A DNA stretch of 64,000 bases from JALORV01 sp963775635 (GTDB taxonomy: Bacteria > Pseudomonadota > Gammaproteobacteria > Burkholderiales > Burkholderiaceae_F). The notes below the pieces were generated by a model that worked only from the letters and a program-made list of their open reading frames with translations, had not been told where the DNA came from and did no database searches. Shown here one piece after another: positions 15,724 through 25,218 of the stretch (positions are counted from its first letter, which is position 1; each line of letters begins with the position of its first letter). The translations under genes were made by a program, and so were the position numbers. The DNA lies in assembly GCA_963775635.1 (NCBI GenBank), contig CAVZJO010000010.1, positions 192,875 through 256,874 on the forward strand, in the 5' to 3' direction.

Positions 15724-17121
15724 ATGTCGAGTCCCGCACCACACCCATCGCCAGCCCGGTCGCCGCAGGCGGATGATGCCGCCGCGAAGGCGCGCGCGCC
15801 GCTGATCGATCTGCCGAGGCTGCGCAATGCCGAGCCGGCGCAGCGGAGGCGGCTGATCACCGTGAGCGCGGTCACCCTGCTGTGGTTTGCGCTCACCGTG
15901 TGGGCATCGTCGTATTGGTTCAACGCGCTGGAAGACGCAATCGGCCTGATCGCCGCGGTCTTCTTCATCGGCGGCCTGGCTCTAGTGCCGAGCACGATGA
16001 ACATGTTCATCGTCGCCAGCCTGTTGCTGGACCGGCGTCCGCCGCGGCGCGCGCTCGCCCGCTATCCCGCCCTCTCGGTGCTGATGTATGTGCGCGACCA
16101 GGCGCAATCGATCGCGCAGACGATCGAAAGCATCCGCCGCCAAGAGTACCCCGGGCCTTTCGAGGTCATTCTGATCGACGACGCCTCGACCGATCGCACC
16201 GCGCAGATCGTGCGGGACATGGGTTACCGCTGGATCAAGGTGCTGCGTCAGAGCCGCAATCGCGGCAAGGCCGCGGCGTTGAACCGGGCGCTCGAATCGG
16301 CGCAGCATGATCTGATCGTCACGCTCGACGCCGATGCCATCTTGTTCGGCGATGCGCTATGGAGCATGGTCGAGCGCTACGTCGCCGCCGAAAGCGACGT
16401 CCGTGCGATTTCCGGCTGCGTGCTGGTTCGCAACTCGCGCGAAAACTGGCTGACGCGAGCGCAGGAGTGGGACTACTTCCACGGCCTGGCCTCGATGAAG
16501 CGGATGCAGTCGCAGTACCAGGGCACCGTGGTTGCCGAGGCGGCCTTCACGATCTACCACCGCGAGGCGCTGAAGGAAGTCGGCGGCTGGCGTTCCGACG
16601 TCGCGGAAGATGTGTTGTTGACGTGGGATTTCCTGCAGCGCGGCTGGCGCGTCGGCTTCGCCGAGGACGCGTGCTGCTTCATCATCGTGCCGGCCGACGT
16701 AAAGTCCTTCGTCCGCCAGCGCATGCGCCACGCCCGCGTGACGTTGCACGCGCTGCGCGACTTGCCGAGCGCGCTGATCAAGCAACGCACATCGATGTTG
16801 TTCGTCATTTGGCATCTTCTGTTTCCCTGGACCGACCTGGCGTTCACGCTGGGCTTCGTTCCGGGCGTCGTCCTGTCGTTCGCGTACAGCAGCCACCTGC
16901 TGATGGGACCGATGGCACTGACGCTGCTGCCTGCCGCGCTGCTGCTGAACATGGCGATCTTCTTTGTGATGCGCTCGATGTTCAACGACCATGGTCTGAA
17001 GATCCGCCGCAACGTCGGCGGGCTTCTTGTCTACATTTTCGGCTACAGTCTGTTGCTGCAACCGGCGCGCGTCGCCGGCTATTTCGCCGGCTTGCTACGC
17101 GCGCGTCCCGCGAAATCGTGA
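15724..17121 (+). CDS. membrane family-2 glycosyltransferase (PgaC/NodC-like)
   Basis: 465 residues. Two membrane helices near the N-terminus precede a cytoplasmic GT-2 domain, and three or four helices close the protein, as in processive beta-glycan synthases (PNAG, hyaluronan, chitin). Motifs: VILIDDASTDRT, the metal-binding TLDADAI, and the acceptor-base loop AEDVLLTWDFLQRGW. The usual QxxRW product-binding motif reads QRMRH, so the tryptophan is replaced. It probably makes or extends a surface polysaccharide; the sugar is unknown. The next gene starts at its stop codon. Confidence 0.82.
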   Translation: MSSPAPHPSPARSPQADDAAAKARAPLIDLPRLRNAEPAQRRRLITVSAVTLLWFALTVWASSYWFNALEDAIGLIAAVFFIGGLALVPSTMNMFIVASLLLDRRPPRRALARYPALSVLMYVRDQAQSIAQTIESIRRQEYPGPFEVILIDDASTDRTAQIVRDMGYRWIKVLRQSRNRGKAAALNRALESAQHDLIVTLDADAILFGDALWSMVERYVAAESDVRAISGCVLVRNSRENWLTRAQEWDYFHGLASMKRMQSQYQGTVVAEAAFTIYHREALKEVGGWRSDVAEDVLLTWDFLQRGWRVGFAEDACCFIIVPADVKSFVRQRMRHARVTLHALRDLPSALIKQRTSMLFVIWHLLFPWTDLAFTLGFVPGVVLSFAYSSHLLMGPMALTLLPAALLLNMAIFFVMRSMFNDHGLKIRRNVGGLLVYIFGYSLLLQPARVAGYFAGLLRARPAKS

Positions 17122-17684
17122 TGGCGAAGCCTGCAAAACCCACCGGCAAGGCCGCAGCGTCGAAGCCGCTCCGCGAACGTATCAGCCCGGCTCTGTGCTT
17201 CGGCTTCGGCACGATGCTGATGCTGAGCGGGGGGCTCATTCACTGGTGGGATGCCAGCCAGGAAGCCGCGGAGGCGGCTCTAGCTGCTTCAAGAGCGGCC
17301 CAGCGACAAGCGACGCAGGCGGCGCAGCAAAAGGCGCTCGACAAGGCACTGGCCGAGCAGAAGGCAAGGGCGCGCGCGGAGCAGGAGAAGATCGAGGCGC
17401 AAGCCGCCGCGGCCGAGGCGGCCCGCCGGGCGCTGATGGTCGACGGTCCGAGCGAGGCCAAGGCAAAGGCCGAGCGGGAAGAGGCGGCCAGCAAGCAGGC
17501 TGCCGTGACCGCAGTACGGCGCGCCGAAGCCGAGACCGAAGAGGCGTGGAAACGCTTCTACAAGCCATCGACCACGTGTGCGGACCCCGCGGCGAGCGCG
17601 TCGGTGGAATGCGTCAACGCCTACATCAAGGCCAAACGGGAGTTCGAGGCAAGCCGGGCAACCGGTCGTGCGAGCTCTTCCTGA
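17121..17684 (+). CDS. single-pass membrane protein with long coiled coil
   Basis: 187 residues. The ATG overlaps the stop of the glycosyltransferase gene (GTGATGG). One membrane helix (ALCFGFGTMLMLSGGLIHWW) near residue 25-45 is followed by about 110 Ala/Glu/Lys/Arg-rich residues of coiled coil with a TolA-like look. The last 50 residues hold two cysteines (STTCADPAASASVECVN). No known family. Tight coupling suggests it partners the synthase in the inner membrane, perhaps reaching into the periplasm as PgaD-like helpers do, but that is inference. Confidence 0.65.
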   Translation: MAKPAKPTGKAAASKPLRERISPALCFGFGTMLMLSGGLIHWWDASQEAAEAALAASRAAQRQATQAAQQKALDKALAEQKARARAEQEKIEAQAAAAEAARRALMVDGPSEAKAKAEREEAASKQAAVTAVRRAEAETEEAWKRFYKPSTTCADPAASASVECVNAYIKAKREFEASRATGRASSS

Positions 17685-17727
17685 CGAACTTCGCCGACAG
17701 TTCGTCCGCCTTGCCGGCCTTCCGCGG

Positions 17728-18714
17728 TCAGCTGCCAGCCGGCAGCAGCACTGTCGAGCCCACCGTCTTGCGTGCCTCCAGGTCGCGGTGCGCTCGCGCC
17801 GCTTCCGCAAGCGGATAGTGCTGCTCGATGTCCACGGTGATCTTGCCGGCAATCATCAGGTCGAACAGTTCTTCCGATGAGGCCTCGAGCCGCGCGCGCG
17901 GAACAATGTGGGTGGCCAGCGTCGGCCGCGTCAGGTAAAGAGACCCCTTCTGCGCCAGGATGCCGACCGCAACACCGGTGACGGCACCCGATGCGTTGCC
18001 GAAGCTCACCATCAGACCGCGCGGTTCGACGCAGTCGAGCGAGCCTTCCCAGGTGGTCTTGCCGACGCCGTCGTAGACTACCGGCAGCTTCTTTCCGCCC
18101 GTCAGTTCGATCACTCGTTCGACGAAGTTCTGCTTCGTGTAGTCGATCGTCTGCCACGCACCGGCCTTCTTCGCCAGCGCCGCCTTGTCGGCCGAACTCA
18201 CGGTGCCGATCAGCTTGACGCCGAGTGCGCGGGCCCACTGGCACGCAATCAGGCCCACGCCACCCGCGGCTGCATGGAACAGGATGGTCTCGTGGCCCTG
18301 CAAACGGTACGTCTGCCGGAACAGGTACTGGACCGTCAGCCCCTTGAGCATGACCGCTGCGGCCTGCTCGAACGAGATCTGCTGCGGCAGTTTCACGACC
18401 GTCGCCACCGGCATCGTTCGCAGCTCGGAGTACGCGCCCAGCGGCCCCTGCGGGTACGCCACACGATCGCCCGCCTTCAGTCCCTTCACGTCAGCGCCGA
18501 CCGCGTCGACCACGCCGGCGCCTTCGAAGCCGAGGCCGTGCGGCAGCGCGCCGCTATAAAGGCCCGTGCGGTAGTACACGTCGATGTAGTTGAGCCCGAT
18601 CGCATGCTGACGGATGCGCACCTCGCCGGGGCCCGGATCCAGGACATCGACTTCGGTGTACTCGAGGACCTCGGGCCCACCGTGTGTACGGACCGTGATT
18701 GCCTTCGTCTTCAT
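17728..18714 (-). CDS. qor: NADPH:quinone oxidoreductase (zeta-crystallin type)
   Basis: 328 residues of the zinc-free medium-chain dehydrogenase family. The N-terminal GroES-like domain is followed by the Rossmann NADPH motif HAAAGGVGLIACQWARALG. The signature HAIGLNYIDVYYRTGLY and GFEGAGVVDAVG match QOR. It reduces quinones, probably by one electron, in the cytoplasm. The ATG overlaps the stop of the EamA gene (four bases), so DUF423, EamA and qor form an operon. Confidence 0.9.
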   Translation of the reverse strand: MKTKAITVRTHGGPEVLEYTEVDVLDPGPGEVRIRQHAIGLNYIDVYYRTGLYSGALPHGLGFEGAGVVDAVGADVKGLKAGDRVAYPQGPLGAYSELRTMPVATVVKLPQQISFEQAAAVMLKGLTVQYLFRQTYRLQGHETILFHAAAGGVGLIACQWARALGVKLIGTVSSADKAALAKKAGAWQTIDYTKQNFVERVIELTGGKKLPVVYDGVGKTTWEGSLDCVEPRGLMVSFGNASGAVTGVAVGILAQKGSLYLTRPTLATHIVPRARLEASSEELFDLMIAGKITVDIEQHYPLAEAARAHRDLEARKTVGSTVLLPAGS

Positions 18715-19688
18715 GCAGCCTCCTTGGCGTCGGGCGCCGGCGCGTTCGATGGTCGGGACAGCACGTAGATACCGGTGAGCACGAGAGCAGTGCCGGCGAT
18801 CTGCCAGCCACTGACGGTCTCACCGAGAAAAACATACGCCAGCGCGATGGTCGCCACCGGGCCCACCATCGCGGCGAGCGACGTCCGGCTCGCGCCGATG
18901 CGCTCGACGGCCATCATCGTCGCGAACACCGGCAGCACCGTGCTGAAGACGCCGTTGATCAGCGACAGCCAGTAGACCTCGGCGGGCTGCGCCAGCGCTT
19001 CAACAGGATTCAGCAGCACGAACTGGATGAATACTGCGACCGTCGATACGCACATCGCGTATGACGTCAGCCGGATCGCTCCGACACGCTTGACGAGTTC
19101 GCCCGACAGGACCAGATAGACGGCGTAGCAGATCGCGCTGCCGAGGACGAGCAGCGCACCCAACGTCACGTCGTCGCTGTCGAGCCGCACGTCGTGCAGG
19201 AACACCAGCAGGATGCCGCCATACGCGAGCGCGAGCGCCACGAAATCGGTGCGGCCGAAGCGCTTGCCCAGAAAAAGTGCCGACATCAGCAGGACGATCG
19301 TCGGGTTCAGGTAAAGAATCAGGCGCTCGAGGGCAGCGGTGATGTACTGCAGGCCGAGAAAGTCGAGTGTGCTCGCGGCATAGTAGCCGAGCAATCCGAT
19401 GGCGATCAGCCGCCCGTGGTCGGCGCGCATCAGCGCGGCCCGGCCACGGCTGCTCCAGCAGTAGGCCGCGATGAAGAACGGGACCGAAAACGCCATGCGC
19501 AATGCGATCAGCGTGGCCGCATCCACGCCATAGCGATACGCCAGCTTGACGACGATAGCCTTGGCGGAAAACAGCACGCTACCGCCGATGGCGAGCGCAA
19601 GACCGACCAGAAAGGCGCGACGTGCGGATGCAGGCACGTCCACCTTCGCACTCCGCTGCTTCACGTCGGTTTCGGAAACGAACGCCAT
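18711..19688 (-). CDS. EamA/DMT-family transporter
   Basis: 325 residues from MAFVSETDVKQRSAKVD with about ten membrane helices in two EamA repeats (first near GGSVLFSAKAIVVKLAYRYG, second ending VSGWQIAGTALVLTGIYVLS). An upstream extension of the frame overlaps the DUF423 gene and has no protein character. The chosen start still overlaps that gene's end by 28 bases. Substrate unknown. It lies between DUF423 and qor in one operon. Confidence 0.85.
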   Translation of the reverse strand: MAFVSETDVKQRSAKVDVPASARRAFLVGLALAIGGSVLFSAKAIVVKLAYRYGVDAATLIALRMAFSVPFFIAAYCWSSRGRAALMRADHGRLIAIGLLGYYAASTLDFLGLQYITAALERLILYLNPTIVLLMSALFLGKRFGRTDFVALALAYGGILLVFLHDVRLDSDDVTLGALLVLGSAICYAVYLVLSGELVKRVGAIRLTSYAMCVSTVAVFIQFVLLNPVEALAQPAEVYWLSLINGVFSTVLPVFATMMAVERIGASRTSLAAMVGPVATIALAYVFLGETVSGWQIAGTALVLTGIYVLSRPSNAPAPDAKEAA

Positions 19689-20044
19689 GCGCTCCACGCC
19701 AGGCAGGACCAGCCGACAATGAACCCAAGGCCGCCAAAGGGCGTGATCCAGCCTAGGGAGCGCGCGCCACTCAACGCCAGCGCGTACAGGCTGCCACTGA
19801 AGAGCACGATGCCGGCGACGAAGAGCCAACCTGCGGCAACCGTCGAGCGTCCGGGCCAGCGAACAACCGCCCATGCCACAGCCAGCAGCGCGAGCGAATG
19901 CACCAGCTGATATCGCACGGCCGTTTCGAAGATCGCCAGCATGTCCGGCGTGATTCGGGCACGCATGGCGTGTGCACCGAAGGCGCCGGCTGTGACGCCG
20001 AACAGTGCGCCGAGCGAACCCAACACGAAGAACAGGCGATCCAT
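19661..20044 (-). CDS. DUF423 family small membrane protein
   Basis: 127 residues with four membrane helices. The signature GALFGVTAGAFGAHAMRARI is followed by YQLVHSLALLAVA and WITPFGGLGFIVGWSCLAWS, all typical of DUF423 (YgdD). The function is unknown. The start at 20044 gives the family-length protein. The divergent neighbour begins only 73 bases away, so the promoters of both units share this gap. Confidence 0.9.
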   Translation of the reverse strand: MDRLFFVLGSLGALFGVTAGAFGAHAMRARITPDMLAIFETAVRYQLVHSLALLAVAWAVVRWPGRSTVAAGWLFVAGIVLFSGSLYALALSGARSLGWITPFGGLGFIVGWSCLAWSAWRSFPKPT

Positions 20045-20117
20045 GCAATTTCCCTCGTCGAAGCGAATATTTTCGCGGCAGCAACGCAGCTTAGCGGCGC
20101 TATGCTGCGCGCCGCCC

Positions 20118-21578
20118 ATGATCACCACACTGCTTCGCTGCATGCTCCTCTCCGCGACCGTCGCGCTGGCGGCGTGCCGCGCCGACAGCGCAGCGACCAG
20201 CGAATCGCTGGAGGCGTGCCGCGTGGCCGGCTTCGAGCGCGAAGTCCGTTGCGGCACGGTCAACATGGCCGAAAATCCCGATGATGCGTCGGGCCGCCGC
20301 ATCGACGTGCACTTCGCGGTCGTGCCCGCGCTAGCGCGCAACAAGCAGGCCGATCCGCTGTTCGTTCTGGCCGGCGGTCCGGGCCAGGCGGCCAGCCGCC
20401 TCGTCGGCCAGGTGATGCCGATCTTCGGTGAGATCAACGCCCGACGCGACATCGTATTCGTCGACCAACGCGGCACCGGGCGATCAAATCCCCTCGACTG
20501 TCCGAATCGTGACGACTCGCTGACGGCTACGCTCGATCCATCGCAGCAACTCGAATCGCTGAAGGCCTGCCTGCATGCGCTGCGTGCGGACACACGTCAG
20601 TATGCGACGTGGATCGCGGTGCGCGACCTCGACGAGGTGCGCAACCGCCTCGGAGCCTCGACGGTCAACCTGTGGGGCGCCTCCTACGGCACGCGTGTGG
20701 CACTCGAATACCTGCGGCAATATCCGGAGCGGGTGCGCACCGCCGTGCTCGACGGCGCCGCGCCGCCAGACATGTCGCTGCCGACGGCATTCGCGACCGA
20801 TGCCGAAGGCGCGTTGAAATCCTTGTCAGCATACTGCCGGAACGAGCCGCGCTGCGCGGCGCGCTTTCCCGACTTCGAGGCGCGTGTCGACGCGCTGCTC
20901 GCCCGCGCCGCGACGGGCTTTGCGACCACCGTCAGGCATCCGCTGACCGGGCAGAGCGAGACGCTGAAGGTCGATCGCCGTCTGCTGGCCAGCCTGCTGC
21001 GCGCTCCGCTGTATGCGCCGGCGCTGGGCGCCGTACTGCCCTACGCGGTGGCGACCGCGTCCGAGGGTGACTTCAGCCCACTGGTCGCGCTGACTGCGGC
21101 GATCAGCGGACGCGTCAACGATAACTTCTTTCCCGGCATGCACTTCGCGGTGGTCTGCGCCGAGGACATGCCGAGCCGCGCGGAGCAACGCCAGGCGGCC
21201 GCTGCGACGCGCTTCGGCGCCGGCTTTGCGGATCTGTATGCGGAACTGTGCGCTTCGATCGCGACGCGGCCAGTGCCACCCGGCTTCCACCATATTTCCC
21301 GCTCGGCGGTTCCGGTATTGGCCCTGTCGGGCGGCATGGACCCCGCCACGCCACCGCGCCATGGAGCGTCGGTCGCCGAGCGGCTTGGGAACGCTCGCCA
21401 CGTCGTCGCGCCCCATCTGGGTCACGGCTTGAGCGCGCAGGCGTGTGCTCCGCGGCTGATCACGCGCTTTATCCGCGAGGGCGGGTTTCACGGGCTCGAT
21501 ACCGAATGCCTGGAAGGCGTTCCGATGGCCAGCGTCTTCGAGCCGCCCGGATCTCCGGCGAGGCCGGCTGCGCGATGA
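20118..21578 (+). CDS. exported lipoprotein alpha/beta hydrolase with TAP-like C-terminus
   Basis: 486 residues. The signal sequence LLRCMLLSATVALAAC ends in a lipobox cysteine, so it is probably an anchored lipoprotein. The hydrolase domain has an oxyanion loop (FVLAGGPGQAASR), VFVDQRGTGRSNPLDCP, and the nucleophile elbow GASYG (Ser189). An acid residue is in ALSGGMDPATPP and a histidine in PHLGHGL. This matches tripeptidyl/proline-iminopeptidase-like hydrolases with a TAP C-terminal domain. The stop overlaps the ATG of an ABC ATPase gene, an unusual coupling. Confidence 0.85.
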   Translation: MITTLLRCMLLSATVALAACRADSAATSESLEACRVAGFEREVRCGTVNMAENPDDASGRRIDVHFAVVPALARNKQADPLFVLAGGPGQAASRLVGQVMPIFGEINARRDIVFVDQRGTGRSNPLDCPNRDDSLTATLDPSQQLESLKACLHALRADTRQYATWIAVRDLDEVRNRLGASTVNLWGASYGTRVALEYLRQYPERVRTAVLDGAAPPDMSLPTAFATDAEGALKSLSAYCRNEPRCAARFPDFEARVDALLARAATGFATTVRHPLTGQSETLKVDRRLLASLLRAPLYAPALGAVLPYAVATASEGDFSPLVALTAAISGRVNDNFFPGMHFAVVCAEDMPSRAEQRQAAAATRFGAGFADLYAELCASIATRPVPPGFHHISRSAVPVLALSGGMDPATPPRHGASVAERLGNARHVVAPHLGHGLSAQACAPRLITRFIREGGFHGLDTECLEGVPMASVFEPPGSPARPAAR

Positions 21579-22336
21579 TCGAAGTCAGGCATCTCGCCAA
21601 GTCCTTTGACGCGCGTGTGCGGGGTCGCAGCGCGCGGGTCGCCGCAGTCGCCGACGTCAGCTTCGCAGCACCGGACGGCTGCATTACGGCGCTGCTCGGT
21701 CCGAACGGTGCGGGCAAGACCACCACGCTGCGGATCGTCGGCACTTTGATCAAGGCCGATGCCGGTGCGGCCACGGTCGGCGGGCTCGATGTCCAGCGCG
21801 ATGCGCAAGGCGTGCGCGCGCAACTCGGCATGCTGTCGGACGCGCGCGGCGTGTATGCCCGGCTGACCGCGCGCGAGAACATCGCCTATTACGCAGACCT
21901 GCGCGACGTTGCGCACTCCGAGTTCGATGCACGTCTTGCGATGCTGGCGGACCTGCTGGACATGGTCCCTTTGCTCGACCGCCGCACCGAAGGCTTCAGC
22001 ACCGGAGAACGCATGAAAGTCGCGCTGGCACGCGCGCTGATCCACGATCCGCGGCATCTGGTGCTGGACGAACCGACCAGCGGACTCGACGTCATGTCGA
22101 CGCGCGCGCTGCGGCGGCTGCTTGGCCACCTGCGCAGTGAGGGCAAGTGCATTGTGCTGTCCTCGCACATCATGTCCGAGGTAGAACAGCTAGCCGACCG
22201 CATCGTCATCGTTGCGCACGGGCGCAGCGTTGCGCACGGCACGAGCGACGACATCAAACAGCAGGCAGCCGCCGCAACGCTCGAAGACGCCTTCGTGCGG
22301 CTTGCCTACGACCTCGCCGCGGGCGGTGCCCGATGA
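21575..22336 (+). CDS. ABC transporter ATP-binding protein (NatA-like)
   Basis: 253 residues. Walker A GPNGAGKTTT, Q-loop region QLGMLSDARGVYARLTAREN, signature FSTGERMKVALARAL, Walker B HLVLDEPTSGLD and the H-loop VLSSHIMSEVEQ are complete. The family is NatA/YhaQ-like, which pairs with NatB permeases. The ATG at 21575 overlaps the hydrolase stop and its own stop overlaps the permease start, so all three are translationally coupled. It energises export of an unknown substrate, Na+ in the founding members. Confidence 0.92.
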   Translation: MIEVRHLAKSFDARVRGRSARVAAVADVSFAAPDGCITALLGPNGAGKTTTLRIVGTLIKADAGAATVGGLDVQRDAQGVRAQLGMLSDARGVYARLTARENIAYYADLRDVAHSEFDARLAMLADLLDMVPLLDRRTEGFSTGERMKVALARALIHDPRHLVLDEPTSGLDVMSTRALRRLLGHLRSEGKCIVLSSHIMSEVEQLADRIVIVAHGRSVAHGTSDDIKQQAAAATLEDAFVRLAYDLAAGGAR

Positions 22337-23505
22337 GAGCCGCATTCGTCGTCTTCCGCAAAGAACTCATCGACGCGATGCGCGACCGCCGCACCTGGCT
22401 GATCGTGCTGGCGAGTTCGCTGCTGGCCGGCCCGCTATCACTGCTGCTGATCGCGAGCTTCGTCGCCAGCGCGGAAGAGAGCGCAGCGCGTCGCGAGGTG
22501 ATCATCGCCAACGCCGATGCGGCACCGACGCTGGTCGGCTTTCTCCGCCGCAACGGTGCGACGATCACACCTGCGCCTGACGATTATCGCGACCAGTTGC
22601 GCACCGGGCGCCTGCAAAATGCGGTGGTAGTCATCCCGGTCGATTTCGAGCAGCGGCTTGCCGGCGGCGAGATGCTGCGGCTCGATGTCGTGTTCGACGA
22701 GACCGCGAGCCGGGCGCAGCCGGCGGTACGGACGACCATCGCGCTGCTGCGCGGCTACAACCGCGAACTCGGGATGCAGCGCATGCTCGCCCGCGGCGTC
22801 AGCCCGCAACTGCTGCAGCCGATCGAGATCGAGGAGGTCAACCTGGCCGGCAGCCGTGCCCGCGGTGCGCAGTTGCTGTTCCTCGTCCCGTGGCTGGCGC
22901 TGCTCGGCGCAGTTGTCGGCGCCATCAGCGTCGCGATCGATGTCACGGCCGGCGAGCGCGAGCGCGGCTCGCTCGAACCCCTGCTGATGAACCCGGTGTC
23001 GACTGCGTCGATCGTGTTCGGAAAGTGGGCCGTGGCCGCGACCTGCTCGGCCGCGGTCGTGTTGTTGACTCTGGCGGGTTTCACGACGGCGCTGCAGTTC
23101 GTGCGTAGCGAGAATCTGGCCGCGTTGATGCAGTTCGGCGCCCCAGAAGTGGGACTGTTCATAGCGCTGCTGCTGCCGTTTTCCGCGATGGTTGCGGCGA
23201 TCAACATGCTGGCGGCCACCTACGGCCGCAGCCACAAGGAAGCCCAGACCTACGCAAGCTACATTACGATGGTCGTGAACTTCGTCCCGATCCTGCCGCT
23301 CATCCTGACCATCCGTGATGCACCGTGGCAGCTCGCGGTGCCGGCGCTGGCGCAGCAGACCGTGTTGATGCGGGCGCTGCGCGGCGAGGCTTATGGCACG
23401 GTCGACATCGTGCTGCCTTCGGCGATCGCCCTCGGCCTGACGGCCGTCGCTCTCGCCGCGCAGGCTCGTCTGCTGCGCGACGAGCGCATCGTTTTTTCGC
23501 GCTAG
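22333..23505 (+). CDS. ABC transporter permease (NatB-like)
   Basis: 390 residues in the ABC-2 exporter plan: one N-terminal helix (WLIVLASSLLAGPLSLLLIA), a large extracytoplasmic region of about 140 residues, then five or six helices including LLFLVPWLALLGAVVGAIS. The segment DVTAGERERGSLEPLLMNPV is the typical coupling helix for the ATPase. Coupled to the NatA-like gene by ATGA. Together they form a complete exporter. Confidence 0.9.
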   Translation: MRAAFVVFRKELIDAMRDRRTWLIVLASSLLAGPLSLLLIASFVASAEESAARREVIIANADAAPTLVGFLRRNGATITPAPDDYRDQLRTGRLQNAVVVIPVDFEQRLAGGEMLRLDVVFDETASRAQPAVRTTIALLRGYNRELGMQRMLARGVSPQLLQPIEIEEVNLAGSRARGAQLLFLVPWLALLGAVVGAISVAIDVTAGERERGSLEPLLMNPVSTASIVFGKWAVAATCSAAVVLLTLAGFTTALQFVRSENLAALMQFGAPEVGLFIALLLPFSAMVAAINMLAATYGRSHKEAQTYASYITMVVNFVPILPLILTIRDAPWQLAVPALAQQTVLMRALRGEAYGTVDIVLPSAIALGLTAVALAAQARLLRDERIVFSR

Positions 23506-23633
23506 ACGACCGTCGGTGGACTCGCCCGAGCGACATTCACTGCCCGGGACATGCTGGCGGCGCACAGTATGCTGACGCGGCCGCGTCATTTCGGGAGATC
23601 GGACCCCGGTTGCGGTGCGATAATCGCGCTCCG

Positions 23634-25067
23634 ATGTCCGAGCCCATGACCGCCACCGAGCCCCAGGTTGCCGCGGGTGATGCGCCCCTGCCGACGCCGA
23701 AGACGATCGGGCGTTTCACGATCCTCAACGAGATCGGTCGCGGTTCCTATGGCGTAGTCTGGGCAGCGCAGGATCCGGTTCTGGCGCGCGAAGTCGCCAT
23801 CAAGATCATCCCGCTCACGCGCGATGCCGGGTTCCGCACTCAGGTCGAGGCAAACTTCCTCCGCGAGGCGAAGTCGGCCGGAGGCATGAGCCATCCGAGC
23901 ATCGTCACGATCTACGACGCCGGCAAGACCGACGCGTTCGCGTACATCGCGATGGAGCGCTTGCACGGCCAGGACCTGCACGAGTACCTCGCGAGCGGCA
24001 ACCGCATGAGCCCGCGACAGGCTGCATCGATGATGATGCGGCTGGCCGATGCGATCCACTACGCCAACAAACGCGGCCTGGTCCATCGCGACATCAAGCC
24101 GTCGAACATCTTCATGTCGCGCGACCTCAAGCCCAAGCTGCTCGACTTCGGCACCGCGCTGGCTCCCGCGCCGCAGGAGACGAACGACAAGGGGACCCGC
24201 CACCTGGTCGGCACGCCCAACTACATGTCACCCGAGCAGGCGAAGGGAGAGCCGCTGGATGCCCGCAGCGACATTTTCTCGCTGGGTACGATCCTGTACG
24301 AGCTGCTGACGGGGCGGCGCGCCTTCGATGGCCGCACGATCGACGAAACGCTCGAGCAGGTCGTCGATGCGCAGCCGCGCGCGGTCGACAAGATCCGTCC
24401 CGAAACGCCGGCCGCGCTCGTCTCCATCGTTCGCAAGGCGATGGAGCGCGATCCGGCGCAGCGCTACCAGAAGGCTTCCGACCTGCGCAACGCGCTCGCC
24501 GAGTTCGTGGAGGGCTCGCGTACACCAGGTATCGATTTCCCGATCGCCGCGCGAGCGGGCGACTACGATCTGCCGCCGGCTCCGCGCCGAGCGCCGCTGA
24601 AGATCCTGCTGGGCGGGCTGGCCCTGGTCGCTGCCGCTGTCATCGTGTTCCTTGCGTTGCGTCCGCAGACACCACCGCCCCGCGTCCAGGCGCTCGCGCC
24701 GCAGCCGGTCGTGCCGGCCCCCCTGTCACCGCCGGCCGACGCCGCGGTGCCTGCCGCGGAAGCGACGACCGAAGAGGCGAAAGCGGCCGAAGCGAAGGCC
24801 GCCGAAGCGAAGACCTCGCCGCGACGACGCGCCGACGCGTCCGCCTCTGCGGTCCCGCTGCGTGATGGAACCGTGACCCTGGCGATCGCGCCGTGGGGCG
24901 AGGTCGTGGTCGACGGCGTCAGCCGCGGAGTCTCGCCGCCGCTGACGCACGTCGCGCTGGCGCCGGGACCGCACACGGTCGAGATCAGGAACCAGTCGTC
25001 ACCGCCGTTTGTGGTCCGCATCGACCTGCGCTCGGGCGAGACCATTCCGCTGCAGCACCGCTTCTAG
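23634..25067 (+). CDS. membrane Ser/Thr protein kinase with PEGA domain
   Basis: 477 residues. Kinase domain about 27-290: glycine loop GRGSYG (35-40), catalytic Lys57 in VAIK, HRDIKPSN from residue 151, DFG at 171-173, and GTPNYMSPEQ for the activation segment end. All catalytic residues are present. A membrane helix (KILLGGLALVAAAVIVFLAL) lies near 321-341, then a Pro/Ala/Lys-rich linker and a C-terminal PEGA beta domain (APWGEVVVDGVSRGVSPPL), probably periplasmic. The start MSEPMT is chosen over a longer upstream frame that overlaps the permease. It heads a three-gene module. Confidence 0.92.
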   Translation: MSEPMTATEPQVAAGDAPLPTPKTIGRFTILNEIGRGSYGVVWAAQDPVLAREVAIKIIPLTRDAGFRTQVEANFLREAKSAGGMSHPSIVTIYDAGKTDAFAYIAMERLHGQDLHEYLASGNRMSPRQAASMMMRLADAIHYANKRGLVHRDIKPSNIFMSRDLKPKLLDFGTALAPAPQETNDKGTRHLVGTPNYMSPEQAKGEPLDARSDIFSLGTILYELLTGRRAFDGRTIDETLEQVVDAQPRAVDKIRPETPAALVSIVRKAMERDPAQRYQKASDLRNALAEFVEGSRTPGIDFPIAARAGDYDLPPAPRRAPLKILLGGLALVAAAVIVFLALRPQTPPPRVQALAPQPVVPAPLSPPADAAVPAAEATTEEAKAAEAKAAEAKTSPRRRADASASAVPLRDGTVTLAIAPWGEVVVDGVSRGVSPPLTHVALAPGPHTVEIRNQSSPPFVVRIDLRSGETIPLQHRF

Positions 25068-25218
25068 TCGCCGCGCGGGCGACAGCCGGCCACGGCCGTT
25101 CGCCCCAAACCCGGCGCTTTTCGTGCATTCTGACCGGTTGAGCCGACCCGGCGCATCCGCTAGCCTCGGTCTGCCATGATTCGCACCGGCGTGCGATCCC
25201 ATGCACCGGCGCCTGCCG

